Below are positions 1-13,316 of a stretch of 64,000 bases of DNA, one piece after another (the first letter of the stretch is position 1; each line of letters opens with the position of its first letter). The notes beneath the pieces are model-generated. The model was not told where the DNA came from. It saw nothing but the letters and a program-made list of their open reading frames with translations, and did not search any database. The translations under genes and the position numbers were made by a program. The DNA is taken from positions 2,170,001 to 2,234,000 of the forward strand of contig NW_027490096.1 in NCBI RefSeq assembly GCF_050948175.1. Direction: 5' to 3'. This DNA comes from Xylocopa sonorina (lineage: Eukaryota > Arthropoda > Insecta > Hymenoptera > Apidae).

Positions 1-3000
1 ATGCGTAGACATCTGGAAAAGCTATTTCCTAGCAAGGAAGTGGCGCATTTACATTCTTTTGAAGTGTGGACCAGGTATGCATAGCCCTTCGCAATGAATA
101 TTATATCTTATCATGAAACACAGAAATGATATGCGATATCTCGTTTTAAGAAGCATTAGAACTCTATTGTTTCGACACGTAGACTACTGCAAACGCTACT
201 TACTGGCAAGGAAGTCTCGCACTTTCATTCATTTGAAGTGTATACGAGGTATGCGAAACATTTCACAATGAATATTGTATCCTATCATGAAACTAATAAA
301 TAAGATGCGATATCGCGATTTAAGAAGCATTAGAACTCTATTGCTTCGATACGTTGACATCTGCCAACGCTATTTCCTAGCAAGGAAATGTCGCACTTAC
401 ATTCATTTGAAGAGTATGCGAGGTATACATGACATTTCGAAATGAATATTATATCTTATCATGAAACATAGAAATGATATGCGATTTCGCATTTTGTGAA
501 GCATTGGAACTCTATTGCTTCGATACGTAGACTACTGCAAACGCTACTTACTGGCAAGGAAGTCTCGCACTTTCATTCATTTGAAGTGTATACGAGGTAT
601 GCGAAACACTTCGCAAAGAATATTATATCCTATCACGAAACTAATAAATGAGATGCGATATCGCGATTTAAGAAGCATTAGAACTCTGTTGCTGCGATAC
701 GTAGACATCTGCAAACGATATTTCCTAGCAAGGAAGTGTCGCATTTACATTCTTTTGAGGTGAATACGAAGTGTACATAACACTCCACAGTGATTGTTAT
801 ATCTTATTTACGAAACATAGAAGTGAGATGTGATATCGCGTTCCAAGAAGCATTAGAACTCTATTGCTTCGATACGTTGTCATCTGCAAACTCTTCTGCC
901 TAGAAAGGAAGTGTCGCATTTACATTCATTTGAAGTGTGGACGAGGAATACATAACGCTTCGCAATGAATATTATATCTTATCATGAAACGTTGAAATGA
1001 GATGCGATATCTCGATTTAAGATGCATTAGAACTCTATTGCTTCGATACGCAGACATCTGCAAACGCCATTTCCTAGCAAGGAAGTGTCGCATTTACAGT
1101 CTTTTGAATTGTATGCGAGGTATACATAACACTCCGCAATGAATATTATATCTTATCATGAAACAGAAATGAGATGCGATATCCCGTTTTAAGAAGCATT
1201 AGAGCTATATCGCTTCGAAACGTAGACATCTGGAAACGCATTTCCTAGAATGGAAGTGCGGCATTTATATTCGTTGGAAGTGTAGACGGGGAATATATAA
1301 TACTTCGCGATGAATATTATATCATAACATGAAATATTGAAATTAGATGCGATATCGCTTTTTAAAAAGCATTCGAAACCTATTGCTTCGATACGTAGAC
1401 ATCTGCAAATGCTATTTCCTAGCAAGGAAGTGTCGCATTACATTCTTTTGAAGTGAATACGAGGTATACATAACACTTCGCAACGAATAATATATCTTAT
1501 CATGAAACATAGAAATGAGATGCGACATCTCGTTTTAAGAAGCATTAAAGCTCTATTGCTTCGATACGTAGACATCTGCAAACGCTATTTCCTGGCAATG
1601 AAGTGTCGCATATACATTCATTTGAAGTGTATGCGATGTATAAGTAACACTTCGCAATGAATATTATATCTTATAATGAAACATAGAAATGAGTTGCGAT
1701 ATCGCGTTTTAAGTAGCATTAGAACTCTGTTGCTTCGGTACGTAGACATCTGCAAACGCTATTTCCTAGCAAGGAAGTGTCGCATTTTCATTCTTTTGTA
1801 GTGGATACGAGGTATACATAGCACTCCACAATGAATATTTTATCTTATCATGAAACATAGAAATGAGATGCGATTTCGCGTTTTGAGAAGCATTAGAACT
1901 CTACTGCTATAATACGTAGACATCTGCCAATGCTATTTCCTAGCAAGGAAGTGTCGCATTTACATTCCTTTGATGTGAATACGAGGTATACATAACACTC
2001 CACAATGAATATTATATCTTATCATGAAGCATATAAATGAGGAGCGATTTCGCGTTTTAAGAAGCATTAGAACTCTGTTCCTTCGATACGTAGACATCTG
2101 GAAACGCTATTTCCTAGAAAGGAAGTGTCGCTTTTACAATCTTTTGAAGTGAATACGAGGTATACATATCATTGCACAATGAATATTATAGCTTATCATG
2201 AGACATAGAAATGGGATGCGATATCGCGTTTTTAGTAGCATTAGAACCCTAATGCTACGATACGTAGACACCTGCAAGCGCTATTTCCTAGAAAGGAAGT
2301 GTCGAATTGACATTCCTTTGAAGGGAATACCAGGAATACATAATACTCCACAATGAATGTTATATCTTATAATAAAACATAGAAATGAGATGCGATATGG
2401 CATTTTAGGAAGCATTAGAACTCTATTGCTACGATGCGTAGACATCTGGAATCGTAATTTCCTAGAAAGGAAGTGTTGCATTTACATTCAATTGAAGTGT
2501 AGACGAGGAACACATAACACTTCGCAATGAATATTATATCTTATCATGAAGCATAGATATGGGATGCCACATCGCGTTTTAAGAAGCATTAGAACTCTAT
2601 TCCTTCGATACGTAGACATCTGGAAACGCTATTTCCTAGAAAGGAAGTGTCGCTTTTACATACCTTTGAAGTGTAGACAAGGAATACATAATACTTCGCA
2701 ATGATAATTATATCTTATCATGAAACAAAGAAATGAGGAGCGATATCGCGTTTTAGGAAGCATTTGAACCCTATTGCTACGATACGTGCACACCTGCAAG
2801 CGCTATTTCCTAGCAAGGAGGTGTCGCATTTACATACTTTTGAGGTGAGTACGAGGTATACATAACACTCCACAATGAATATTATATCTTATCATGATGC
2901 ATAGAATTGAGATGCGATATCGCGTTTTAGGAAGCATTAGAACTCTATTGCTTCGATACAGAGATATCTGGGAACGTAATTTCCTAGAAAGCAAGTCTCG

Positions 3001-4715
3001 CATTTACATTCATTTGAAGTGTAGACGAGTAAAACATGACACTTCGGAATGAATATTATATCTTATCGTAAGACATAGAAATGATGTGCGATATCGGGGT
3101 TTAAGAAGCATAAAACTCTGCTTCCTCGATACGTAGACATCTGCAAACGCTATTTCCTAGCAAGGAAGTGTCGCATTTACATTCTTTTGAAGTGAATACG
3201 AAGTATACATAACAGTCCACAATGCATATTATATCTTATCATGAAACATAGAAATGATATGCGATTTTGCATTCTGTGAAGCATTGGAACTCTATTGCTT
3301 CGATACGTAGACTACTGCAAACGCTACTTACTGGCAAGGAAGTCTCGCACTTTCATTCATTTGAAGTGTATACGAGGTATGCGAAACACTTCGCAAAGAA
3401 TATTATATCCTATCACGAAACTAATAAATGAGATACGATATCGCGATTTAAAAAGCATTAGAACTCTGTTGCTACGATACGTAGACATCTGCAAACGCTA
3501 TTTCATAGCAAGGAAGTGTCGCATTTACATTCTTTTGAAGTGAATGCGAGGTATTCATGACACTTCGCAATGAACATTATATCTTATCATGAAACAGAAA
3601 TGAGATGCGATATCCCGTTTTAAGAAGCATTAGAGTTATATCGCTTCGAAACGTAGACATCTGGAAACGCATTTCCTAGAATGGAAGTGCGGCATTTATA
3701 TTCGTTGGAAGTGTAGGCGGGGTATACATAATACTTCGCGATGAATATTATATCATAACATGAAATATTGAAATTAGATGCGATATCGCGCTTTGAGAAG
3801 CATTAGAACTCTATTGCTTCGATAAGTAGACATCTACAGACGCTATTTCCTAGCAAGGAAGTGTCGCATTTACAATCTTTTGAAGTGAATACGAGGTATA
3901 CATAACACTTCGCAATGAATATTATATCTTACCATGAAACATAGAAATGGAATGCGATATCCCGTTTCATGAAGCATTAGAACTCTGTTGCTTCGATACG
4001 TAGACATCTGTAAACGCTATTTCCTAGCAAGGAAGTGTCGCATTTACATTCTCTTGAAGTGAATACGAGGTATACATGACACTTCGCAATATATATTATA
4101 TCTTCTCATGAAACATAGTAATGAGTTGCGATATCTTGTTTTAAGAAGCATTAGAGCACTATTATTTCAATACGTAGATATCAGGAAAAGCTGGTTCCTA
4201 GCAAGGAAGTGAGGCATTTACATTCGTTTGAAGTGAATACGAGGTATACATGACACTTCGCAATGAATATTATATCTTATCATGAGACATAGAAATGAGA
4301 TGCGATATCGCGATTTAAAAAGCTAGAGAACTCTATTGCTACCATACGTAGATATCTGCAGACGCTGTTTCTTAGCAAGGATGAGTCGCATTTACATTCT
4401 TTTGAAATGAATACGAGGAATACGCAACATTCCACAATGAATACTATACCTTATCACTAAACATAGAAATGAGATGCGATATCGCGTTTTAAGAAGCATT
4501 AGAACTCTATTGCTTCGATACGTAGATATCTGCAGACGCATCTTCTAGTACGGAAGTGTCGCATTTACATTCATTTGATGTGTATCCGAGGTACTCATGA
4601 CAATTCGCAATGAATATTATATCTCATCATGAGACATAGAAATGAGATGCGATATCGCGTTTTGTGAAGCATTAGAACTCTACTGCTTCGATACGTAGAT
4701 ATCTACAAACGCTAC
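1..4715 (+). repeat. Satellite array, ~174-bp monomer, diverged (old) subfamily, block 1
   Basis: Head-to-tail monomers of about 174 bp, all in one orientation, entered mid-monomer at the window edge. Typical landmarks in order are ATGAAACATAGAAATGAGATG, the 10-bp palindrome GCGATATCGC, AAGAAGCATTAGAACTCTA, CGATACGTAGACATCTGC, TTTCCTAGCAAGGAAGTGTC, ACATTC and AATGAATATTATATC. Monomers differ from each other at many positions and by small indels, so this is an older part of the array. Blocks recur at monomer multiples: 515-763 resembles 3295-3543 (offset 2780, 16 monomers), and 1161-1390 resembles 3592-3790 (offset 2431, 14 monomers). The last four bases (CTAC) are the target duplication of the LTR that follows. 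Short open frames here carry the same 58-codon satellite translation and are not genes. Confidence 0.95.
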
Positions 4716-4716
4716 T

Positions 4717-5097
4717 GTGACGTCAGGCGTGCCGCCTGCCACCCTCTCAACGCACCACAGCAACGACCCTCACGCGCCTGCACCACCTGCAACACCCAGG
4801 CGCAACTCGCCGTCTCTCTCACTCCAAGGGACATACCCTCCGTCTCACTCGCACCCGCAGAGGTGCTCGCCGTCTCTCTCACTCCAAGGGACCTACCCTC
4901 CGTCTCACTCGCACCCGCAGATGTGTTCGCCTTCTCCCTCGCTCCAAGGGCAACACATTCTGTCTCACTCGCACCGAGGACCTCGTGCGTCATCTCGCTC
5001 GCACCAAGGACCATGTGCGCTGTCTCGCTCCCACTCAAGGTGCCATCCACTGTCTCACTCTTACCTGCAGGGAAACTCGCCCTCTCGCTCACTCTAG
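4717..5097 (+). pseudogene. LTR-borne continuation of a pol reading frame (Ser-rich tail), orphaned in solo LTR A
   Basis: From its second base this LTR is open for 126 codons, stopping at 5095-5097. The first residues, TSGVPPATL, are the same as those with which the pol frame of the complete element enters its own 3' LTR (residues 1481-1489), in the same frame relative to the LTR start. After that the frame consists of 10-residue Ser/His/Pro-rich units encoded by a 30-bp minisatellite. In an intact element this would be the end of Pol. Here it has no upstream gene and no ATG start, so it is a remnant. That the frame was once coding is inferred from the conserved phase and openness, not proven. 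Confidence 0.5.
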
Positions 5098-5100
5098 GGA
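4811..5100 (+). repeat. 30-bp tandem minisatellite inside LTR A, about 10 units
   Basis: Units start every 30 bases at 4811, 4841, 4871, 4901, 4931, 4961, 4991, 5021, 5051 and 5081 with variants of CGTCTCTCTC, CGTCTCACTC or TGTCTCGCTC. The first four alternate as two 60-bp pairs (4811-4870 and 4871-4930 are nearly identical). The period is a multiple of three, so the overlapping reading frame stays open. Confidence 0.9.
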
Positions 5101-5328
5101 TGTACCAGGTGAATCAACCTCTACGAGATTCTAATTTCATACTTGTATCTCTATAATCATAAGAGCGCTAATTAAATAAGCCGCGACCGCCTCAGCGGCA
5201 CGCGCCGCTATTCCCACCACGCAACGCCGAGACCCCACTCGGGCGTCCACATACTCCCACCTACGTTCGCACGCGACCGAAGCGCTCCGAGAGTCGAGGA
5301 TGTCGCAGACGCATCTTGGGAGACACAG

Positions 5329-5346
5329 TCAGTCAGTACCGTCAGT
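5329..5346 (+). promoter_or_regulatory. Cluster of arthropod initiator-like TCAGT motifs in LTR A
   Basis: Three TCAGT pentamers lie at 5329-5333, 5333-5337 and 5342-5346. TCAGT is the arthropod core-promoter initiator consensus, and a TCAGT also sits in the other LTRs about 300 bp before the conserved LTR frame. No clear TATA box sits 30 bases upstream. The assignment is tentative because the pentamer is short. Confidence 0.3.
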
Positions 5347-5647
5347 ACGGTACAGTTCTATCTCGCCTTCGGGCACTTGCAATTCCAAGTCTCTTCCAAG
5401 TCGCGCCTTAGGGCCGTCGCGCAGCCTCGATGAGGTTCCTAGTTCTAAAGTCCTTGTTCTAATTCCTAATTCATAGTTAACCTAGTCTTAATACTTAGAA
5501 ATAATTGTTCTTGTACTCTTTGATTTAGAATATACCTTATTATTTTTCTACCACATCAAGTTCTAGTTCATTCCAACTCCATTTCTAAATTCAATTATAT
5601 TTTAATACAAATTCTTCCAAGTTCGTAACAACTTGAGTGTTTATAAA

Positions 5648-5867
5648 CGAACTCTTCGCGCCGGGAGGAAGAATTTAATCCATTATCTCGTGCGGAATAC
5701 GTTGGTGAAACGCCAGAATTCTTCGTTCATCGACGGACGGCGACATTCATCGCAGCTCCACCGTCACAACGCCAATTTCAGCCAGCCGTACGCCGACTCC
5801 TCCCCCGAGAACGACACTCAACGATCGCCACATCTGAAAGCAGAAGAGGGAAATCAGCGAAAGGTAA
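5648..5867 (+). pseudogene. Frameshifted homologue of the LTR leader ORF, ending at a splice-donor consensus
   Basis: The frame RTLRAGRKNLIHYLVR aligns with RTRRAGRREFIRRLAR of the LTR ORF at 43336-43635. A one-base shift then restores similarity (EYVGETPEF against EYVGDAPEY). The final stretch again matches in the terminal frame: [K/E]REI[S/R] followed by an R codon and TAA at 5865-5867. The last codon and stop overlap AAAGGTAAGT, a consensus 5' splice site with the exon/intron break at 5863/5864. The reading frame is broken in this old copy. Amino-acid level similarity between strongly diverged LTRs suggests past coding selection, which is an inference. Confidence 0.4.
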
Positions 5868-8800
5868 GTAAAATCCTTCCTTACACGCGTTCGCGATTGT
5901 TTACGGTGCCCGCGTCTTGCCAGATTCGACGAACCCGGTCATACGCGTTTTATACCAGACCGAATTTTCGACTAAAAGGCTTGTGTCATACAGCCTCCAG
6001 GGATACGAATAATTTGTTCGCCAGGACGTGACACTACTTCCTATTACGGAAGTGTCGCATTTACATTCATTTGATGTGTATGCGAGGTATACATGCCACT
6101 TCGCAATGAATATTATATCTTATCATGAAACATAGAAATGAGATGGGATATCGCGATTTAAGAAGCATTAGAACTCTACTGCATCGATACGTAGACATCT
6201 GCAAACGCAACGTCCTAGCAAGGAAGTGTCGCATTTACATTCTTTTGAAGTGAGTACGAGACACTTCGCAATGAAAATTATATCTTATCATGAAACATAG
6301 AAAGGAGATGCGCTATCTCGATTTAAGAAGCATTGCAACGCTATTGCTTCGATACGTAGACATCTGCAGACGCTATTTCCTAGCAAGGAAGTGACGTATT
6401 TACATTCATTTGAAGTGTATCCGAGGTATACATGACACTTCGCAATGAATATTATATCATATCATGAAACGTAGAAATGAGATGCGAATGCTCGTTTAAG
6501 AAGCTTTAGAACTCTATTGATTCGATACCTAGACATCTGCAAACGCTACTTTCTAGCAAGGAAGTGTTGCATTTACATTCTTTTGAAGTGAATACGAGGT
6601 ATGCACGTCACTTCGCAATGAATATTATATCTTATCATGAATCGTAGAAATGAGATGCAAAAGCGCGTATAAGAAGCATTAGAACTCTACTGCATCGATA
6701 CGTAGACATCTGCAAACGCAACGTCCTAGCAAGGAAGTGTCGCATTTACATTCTTTTGAAGTGAATACGAGGTATACATGATACTTCGCAATGAAAATTA
6801 TATCTTATCATGAAACATAGAAATTAGATGCGAAGTCTCGATTTAAGAAGCATTGCAACGCTATTGCTTCGATACCTTGACATCTGCAAACGCTACTTCC
6901 TAACAAGAAAGTGTCGCATTTACATTCTTTTGAAGTGAATACGAGGTATGCATGTCACTTCACAATGAATATTACACCTTATCATGAAACATAGAAATGA
7001 GATGCGAAGGCGCGTTTTAAGAAGCATTAGAACTCTACTGCTTCGACACGTAGACAACTGCAAACGCTATTTCCTAGCAAGGAAGAGTCGCATTTACATT
7101 CATTTGAAGTGTATGCGAGGTATACATGCCACTTGGCAATGAATATCATATCTTATCATGAAACATAGAAATGAGATACGATATCGCGTTTTAGGAAGCA
7201 TCAGAACACTATTGCTACGATACATAGACATCTGCAAACGCCATTTCCTAGCAAGGAAGTGTCGCAGTTACATTCTGTTGAATTGTATGCGAGGTATACA
7301 TAACACTACACAATGAATATTATATCTTATATCGAAACATATGAATGAGATGCGATATCGCGATTTAAGAAGCATTACAACACTATTGCTTCGATACGCA
7401 GACATCTGCAAACGCTATTTCCTAGCAATGAAGTGTCGCGTTTACATTCTTCTGAAGTGAGTACGATGTATTCACGACACTTCGCAATGAATATTATACC
7501 TTATCATGAAACATGGAAATGAGGTGCGATATCTTGTTTGAAGAAGCTTTAGAACTCTATTGCTACTGTGCGTAGACATCTGCAAACGCTATTTAATAGC
7601 AGGGAGGTGTCGCGTTTACATTCTTTTAAGTGAATACGAAGTATACATGATACTTCGCAATTAATATTATATCTTATCATGAAACATAGAAATCAGATGC
7701 GACATCTCGTTCTAAGAAGCATTAGAACTCTATTGCTTCGATACGGAGACATCTGTAAACGCTATTTCCTAGCAAGGAAGTGTCGCATTTACATTCTTTT
7801 GAAGTGAATACAAGGTATACATGACACTTCGCAATTAATATTATATCCTTTTATGAAACATAGAAAAGAGATGCGGTATCCCGTTTTAAGAAGCATTAGA
7901 ACTGTATTGTTTCGATGCGTAGACACCTGGAAACGCTATTTCCTAGCAAGGAAGTATCGCATGTACACTTTTTGAAGTGAATACGTGGTATACATGACAC
8001 TTCGCAATTAATATTGCACCTTATCATGAAGCATAGAAATGTGATGCGATATCGCGTTTCAAGAAGCATTAGAACCCTATTGCTCCGATAAGTAGACATC
8101 TGCAAACGCTACTTCCTAGCAATGAAGTGTCGCATTTACATTCTTTTGAAGTGAATACGAGGTACACATAACAATTCGCATTGAATATTATGTCTTAACA
8201 TGAAACATAGAAATGAGGTGCGATATCGCGATTTAAGAAGCATTAGCACTCTATTGCTTCGGTACGTAGACATATGGAGACACTATTTCCTAGCAAGGAG
8301 GTGTCGCATTTACATTCATTTGAAGTTTATTCGAGTTATAGGTGACACTTCGCAATGAATATTATATCTTATCACGAAACTTATAAATGAGATGCGACAT
8401 CTCGTTTTACGGTGCATTAGAACTGTATTGTTTCGATACGTAGTCATCTGGAAACGCTATTTCCTAGCAAGGAATTATCGCATGTACACTCTTTTGAAGT
8501 GAATACGTGGTATACATGACACTTCGCAATGAATATTATATCTTATCATGAAACATAGAAATGAGATGCGATATCGCGAATTAAGAATCGTTAGAACTCT
8601 ATTGCTACGATACGTAGACATTTGCAAACGCTATTTCCTAGTAAGGAAGTGTCGCATTTACATTCATTTGAAGTGTATACGAGGTATACATAACACTGGA
8701 CGATGTATATTATATCTTATCATGAAACATAGCAATGAGATGCGATATTGCGATTTCAGAAGCTTTAGAACCCTATTGCTCACCGCGTAGGCATCTGCAA

Positions 8801-11730
8801 ACTCAACTTCCTAGCATGGAAGTGTCGCATTTACATTCTTTTGAAGTAAATACGAGGTATACATGTAACTTCGCAGTGAATATAATATCTTATCATGAAA
8901 CATATATATGAGATGCGATATCGCGTTTTGAGAAGCATTAGAACTACAATGCAACGATACGTAGACATCTGCAGACGCTATTTCCTATCACGGAAGTATC
9001 GCATTTACATTCGTTTGAAGTGAATACGAGGTATACATAACACTCCACAATGAATATTATATCTTTTCATGAAGCATATAAATGGGCAGCGATTCCGCGT
9101 TTTAAGAAGCATTAGAAATCTATTACTTCGATACGTAGACATCTGCAGACGCTATTTCCTAGCAAGGAAGTGTCTCATTTACATTCTTTTGAAGTGTAGG
9201 CGAGGCATACATATCACTGCACAATGAATATTATATCTTATCATGAAACATAGAAATGAGGAGCGATATCGCGGTTTAAGGAGCGTTAGAACTCTATTGC
9301 TACGATACGTAGACATCAGCCGACGCTATTTCCTAGCAAGGAAGTGTCGCATTTACACTCTTTTGAGGTGAATACGAGGTATACATAACACTCCACAATG
9401 AATATTAAATCTTATCACGAAGCATAGAAATGAGGAGCGATATCGCGGGTTAAGAAGCGTTAGAACACTATTGCTTCGATACGTAGACATCTGCAAACGC
9501 TACTTCCTAGCAAGGAAGTGTCGCATTTACATTCATTTGAAGCGTAGGTAAGGAATACATAACACTTCGCAATGAATATTATATCTTATCGTGAGACATA
9601 GAAATGGGATGCGATATCGCGATTTAAGAAGCATTAGAACACTATTGCTTCGATACGTAGACATCTGGAAACGTTATTTCCTAGAAAGGAAGTGTCGCAT
9701 TTACATTCTTTTGAAGTGAATACGAGGTATACATAATACTAAACAATGAATATTTTATCCTATCGTGAAACATAGAAATGAGATGCGATATCGCGATTTA
9801 AGAAGCACCAGAACTCTATTGCTACGATACGTAGACATCTGCAAACGCTATTTCCTAGCAAGGAAGTGTCGCATTTGCATTCATTTGATGTGTATGCGAG
9901 GTATACATGACACTTCGCAATGAATATTACACCTTGTCATGAGACATAGCAATGAGATGCGATATCGCGTTTTAAGAAGCATTAGAACTCTCTTGCTTCG
10001 ATACGTAGACATCTGCCAACGCTATTTCCTAGCAAGGATGTGTCGCATTTACATACTTTTGAAGTGAATACGAGGTATACATGACACTTTGCAATAAATA
10101 TTATATCTTATCATGAAACACATAAATGAGATTCGATATCTCGTTTTAAGATGCATTAGAACTCTATTGCTACGATACGTAGATATCTGCAGACGCTACT
10201 TCCTAGCAAGGAAGTGTCGCATTTACACTCTTTTGAACTGAATACGAGGTATACATGACACTTCGCAATGCATATTATATCCTATCATGAAACATAGAGA
10301 TGAGATGCGATATCGCGATTTAAGTAGCATTAGAACTTTATTGCTACGATACGTAGACATCTACAAACGCTATTTCCTAGGAAGGAAGTGTCGCATTTAC
10401 ATTCAATTGAAGTGTATGCGAGGTATACTTGACACTTCGCAATGAATATTATATCTTATCATGGAACATAGAAATGAGGAGCGACATGGCGTTTTAAGAA
10501 GCATCAGAACACTATTGCTATGATACGTAGACATCTGCAAACGCTATTTCCTAGCAAGGAAGTGTAGCATTTACATCCTTTTGAAGCGAATACGAGGTAT
10601 ACATAACACTCCACAATGAATATTATATCCTATCGTGAAACATAGAAATGAGATGCGATATCGCGATTTAAGAAGCACCAGAACTCTATTGCTACGATAC
10701 GTAGACATCTGCAAACGCTATTTCCTAGCAAGGAAGTGTCGCATTTGCATTCATTTGATGTGTATGCGAGGTATACATGACACTTCGCAATGAATATTAC
10801 ACCTTGTCATGAAACAGAGAAATGTGATGCGATATTGCGTTTTGAGAAGCATTAGAACTCTATTGCTTCGATACGTAGACATCTGCAAACGTTATTTCCT
10901 AGCAAGGAAGTGTCGCATTTACATTCATTTGAAGTGAATACGAGGTATGCGTGTCACTTCGCAATGAATATTATATCTTATCATGAGACATAGAAATGAG
11001 TTGCGATATCGCGTTTTAAGATGCATTAGAACTCTATTGTTTCGATACGTAGACACCTACAAACGCTATTACCTAGCAAGGAAGTGTCGCATTTACATTC
11101 ATTTCAAGTGTATGCGAGGTATACGTGATACTTCGCAATGAATAATATATCTTACCATGAAACATAGGAATGGGATGCGATATCTCGTTTTAAGAAGCAT
11201 TAGAATTCTTTTGCTTCGATACGTACACATCTGCAAACGCAATTTCCTAGCAACGAAGTGTCGCATTTACATTCATTTGAAGTGTATGCGATGTATACGT
11301 GACACTTCGCAATAAATATTATATCTTATCATGAAACATTGAAATGAGATGCAACATCGCGATTTGAGAAGCATTAGAACTCTATTGCTTCGATACGCAG
11401 ACATCTGCAAACGCTATTTCCTAGCAAGGAAGTGTCGCATTTACATTCATTTGAAGTGTATGCGAGGTATACATGACACTTCGCAATGAATATTACATCT
11501 TATCATGAAACATAGAAATGAGATGCTATATCGTGTTTTGAGAAGCATTAGAACCCTAATGCTACGATACGTAGACATCTGCAAACGCTATTTTCTAGCA
11601 AGGAAGTGTCGCGTTTACATTCTTTTGAAAGGAATACGAGGTATACATGACACATCGCAATGAATATTATATCTTATCATGAAGCATAGAAATGAGATGC
11701 GATATGACGTTTTAAGAAGCATTAGAACTC

Positions 11731-12252
11731 TATTTCTTCGATACGTAGGAATCTGCAAAGGCTATTTCCTATCATGGAAGTGTCGCATTTACATTCTTTT
11801 AATGTGAATACGAGGTATACATAACACTCCACAATGAATATTATATCTTATCACGAAACATAGAAATGAAATGCGATATCGCGATTTACGAAGCATTGGA
11901 ACTCTATTTCTTCGATACGTAGGAATCTGCAAAGGCTATTTCCTATCATGGAAGTGTCGCATTTACATTCTTTTAATGTGAATACGAGGTATACATAACA
12001 CTCCACAATGAATATTATATCTTATCACGAAACATAGAAATGGAATGCGATATCGCGATTTACGAAGCATTGGAACTCTATTTCTTCGATACATAGGAAT
12101 CTGCAAAGGCTATTTCCTATCATGGAAGTGTCGCATTTACATTCTTTTAATGTGAATACGAGGTATACATAACACTCCACAATGAATATTATATCTTATC
12201 ACGAAACATAGAAATGAAATGCGATATCGCGATTTACGAAGCATTGGAACGC
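11731..12252 (+). repeat. Three near-identical tandem monomers (174-bp local amplification)
   Basis: Copies of a distinctive monomer variant start at 11731, 11905 and 12079, exactly 174 bp apart. They share TTCTTCGATAC, GGAATCTGCAAAGGCTATTT, CCTATCATGG and TTTTAATGTG, which are rare elsewhere. This is a recent local expansion within older sequence. Confidence 0.85.
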
Positions 12253-13238
12253 TATTCCTTCGATACGGAGAAATCTGCAAACCCTATTTCCTAGCAAGGA
12301 AGTGTCGCATTTGCATTCTTTTTAAGTGAATACGAGGTATACATGACACTTCGCAATGAATATTATATCTTGTCATGAAACATAGAAATGAGATGCGATA
12401 TCGCGACTTAAGATGCATTAGAACCCTATTGCTTCGATACGTAGACATCTGCAGACGCTACTTCCTAGCAAGGAAGTGTCGCATTTACATTCATTTGAAG
12501 CGTTGCCGGGAAATACATAACACTTCGCAATGAATATTATATCTAATCATGAGACATAGGAATGAGATGCTATATCGCGTTTTAAGAAGAATCAGAACTC
12601 TATTGCATCGATACGTAGACACCTGCAAACGCTATTTCCTAGCAAGGAAGGGTTGCATTTACATTCTTGTGAAAGGAATACGAGGTATAAATAACACTTC
12701 GCAATGAATATTATATCTAATCATGAGACATAGAAATGAGATGCGATATCGCGTTTTAAGAAGCATTAGAAATCTATTGCTTCGATACGTAGACATCTTG
12801 AAACGCTATTTCCTAGAAAGGAAGTGTCGCATTTACAATCCTTTGAAGTGAATACGAGGTATACATGACACTCCACAATGAATATTATATCTCATCATGA
12901 ACCATAGAAATGAGGAGCGATATCGCGGTTTAAGAAGCAGTAGAACTCCTTTGGTACAATACGTAGACATCTGCAAACGCATTTTCGTAGCAAGGAAGTG
13001 TCGCATTTACATTCTTTTGATGTGAATACGAAATATACAAGAAACTCCACAATGAGTATTATATCTAATCATGAAACTTAGAAATGAGATGCGATATCGC
13101 GATTTAATAGCATTAGAACTCTATTGCTACTATACGTAGACATCTGCAAACGCTATTTCCTAGAAAGGAAGTGTCGCATTTACATTCATTTGAAGTGTAT
13201 GCGAGGTATACATGACATTTCGCAATGAATAATATATC

Positions 13239-13241
<3 letters not shown>

Positions 13242-13310
<69 letters not shown>
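13242..13310. repeat. (TA)n microsatellite inside a satellite monomer
   Basis: A pure TA tract of 69 bases, followed by a short interrupted AT stretch to about 13332. It starts at the AATATATCT part of a monomer, and the monomer resumes at TAGAAATGAG, so about a dozen monomer bases (TATCATGAAACA) were replaced or lost. The tract probably grew from the monomer's own ATATTATAT motif. Confidence 0.95.

Positions 13311-13316
<6 letters not shown>

Larger units (their letters stand above)
4716..6033 (+). mobile_element. Solo LTR of a Ty3/Gypsy-type retrotransposon, divergent subfamily (element A)
   Basis: A 1318-bp non-satellite island in the array. It begins TGTGACGTCAGGCG and ends GGACGTGACA, so it has TG...CA ends and an imperfect terminal inverted repeat (TGTGACGTC against TGTCACGTC). 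It is flanked on both sides by CTAC (4712-4715 and 6034-6037), a 4-bp target duplication; removing it restores a normal monomer (AACGCTACTTCCTA). Its first 30 bases and last 10 closely match the LTRs at 42201-43769 and 48218-57357, but the middle is strongly diverged. No internal region or second LTR is present, so it is a solo LTR left by LTR-LTR recombination. It is far more GC-rich than the satellite. Confidence 0.9.

Noticed and set aside
1268..1292. CENP-B-box-like TTCGTTGGAA followed by a nearby CGGGG (also near 3701)
   Set aside because: The ten-base core matches, but the required CGGG is displaced by six bases, and the standard monomer (TTCATTTGAAGTG) does not match the essential NTTCGNNNNANNCGGGN positions. 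Only two diverged monomers show it.
4716..6033. A host gene or a DNA transposon at this island
   Set aside because: TG...CA ends, a 4-bp target duplication and terminal identity with the other LTRs identify it as a solo LTR; no transposase frame is present.
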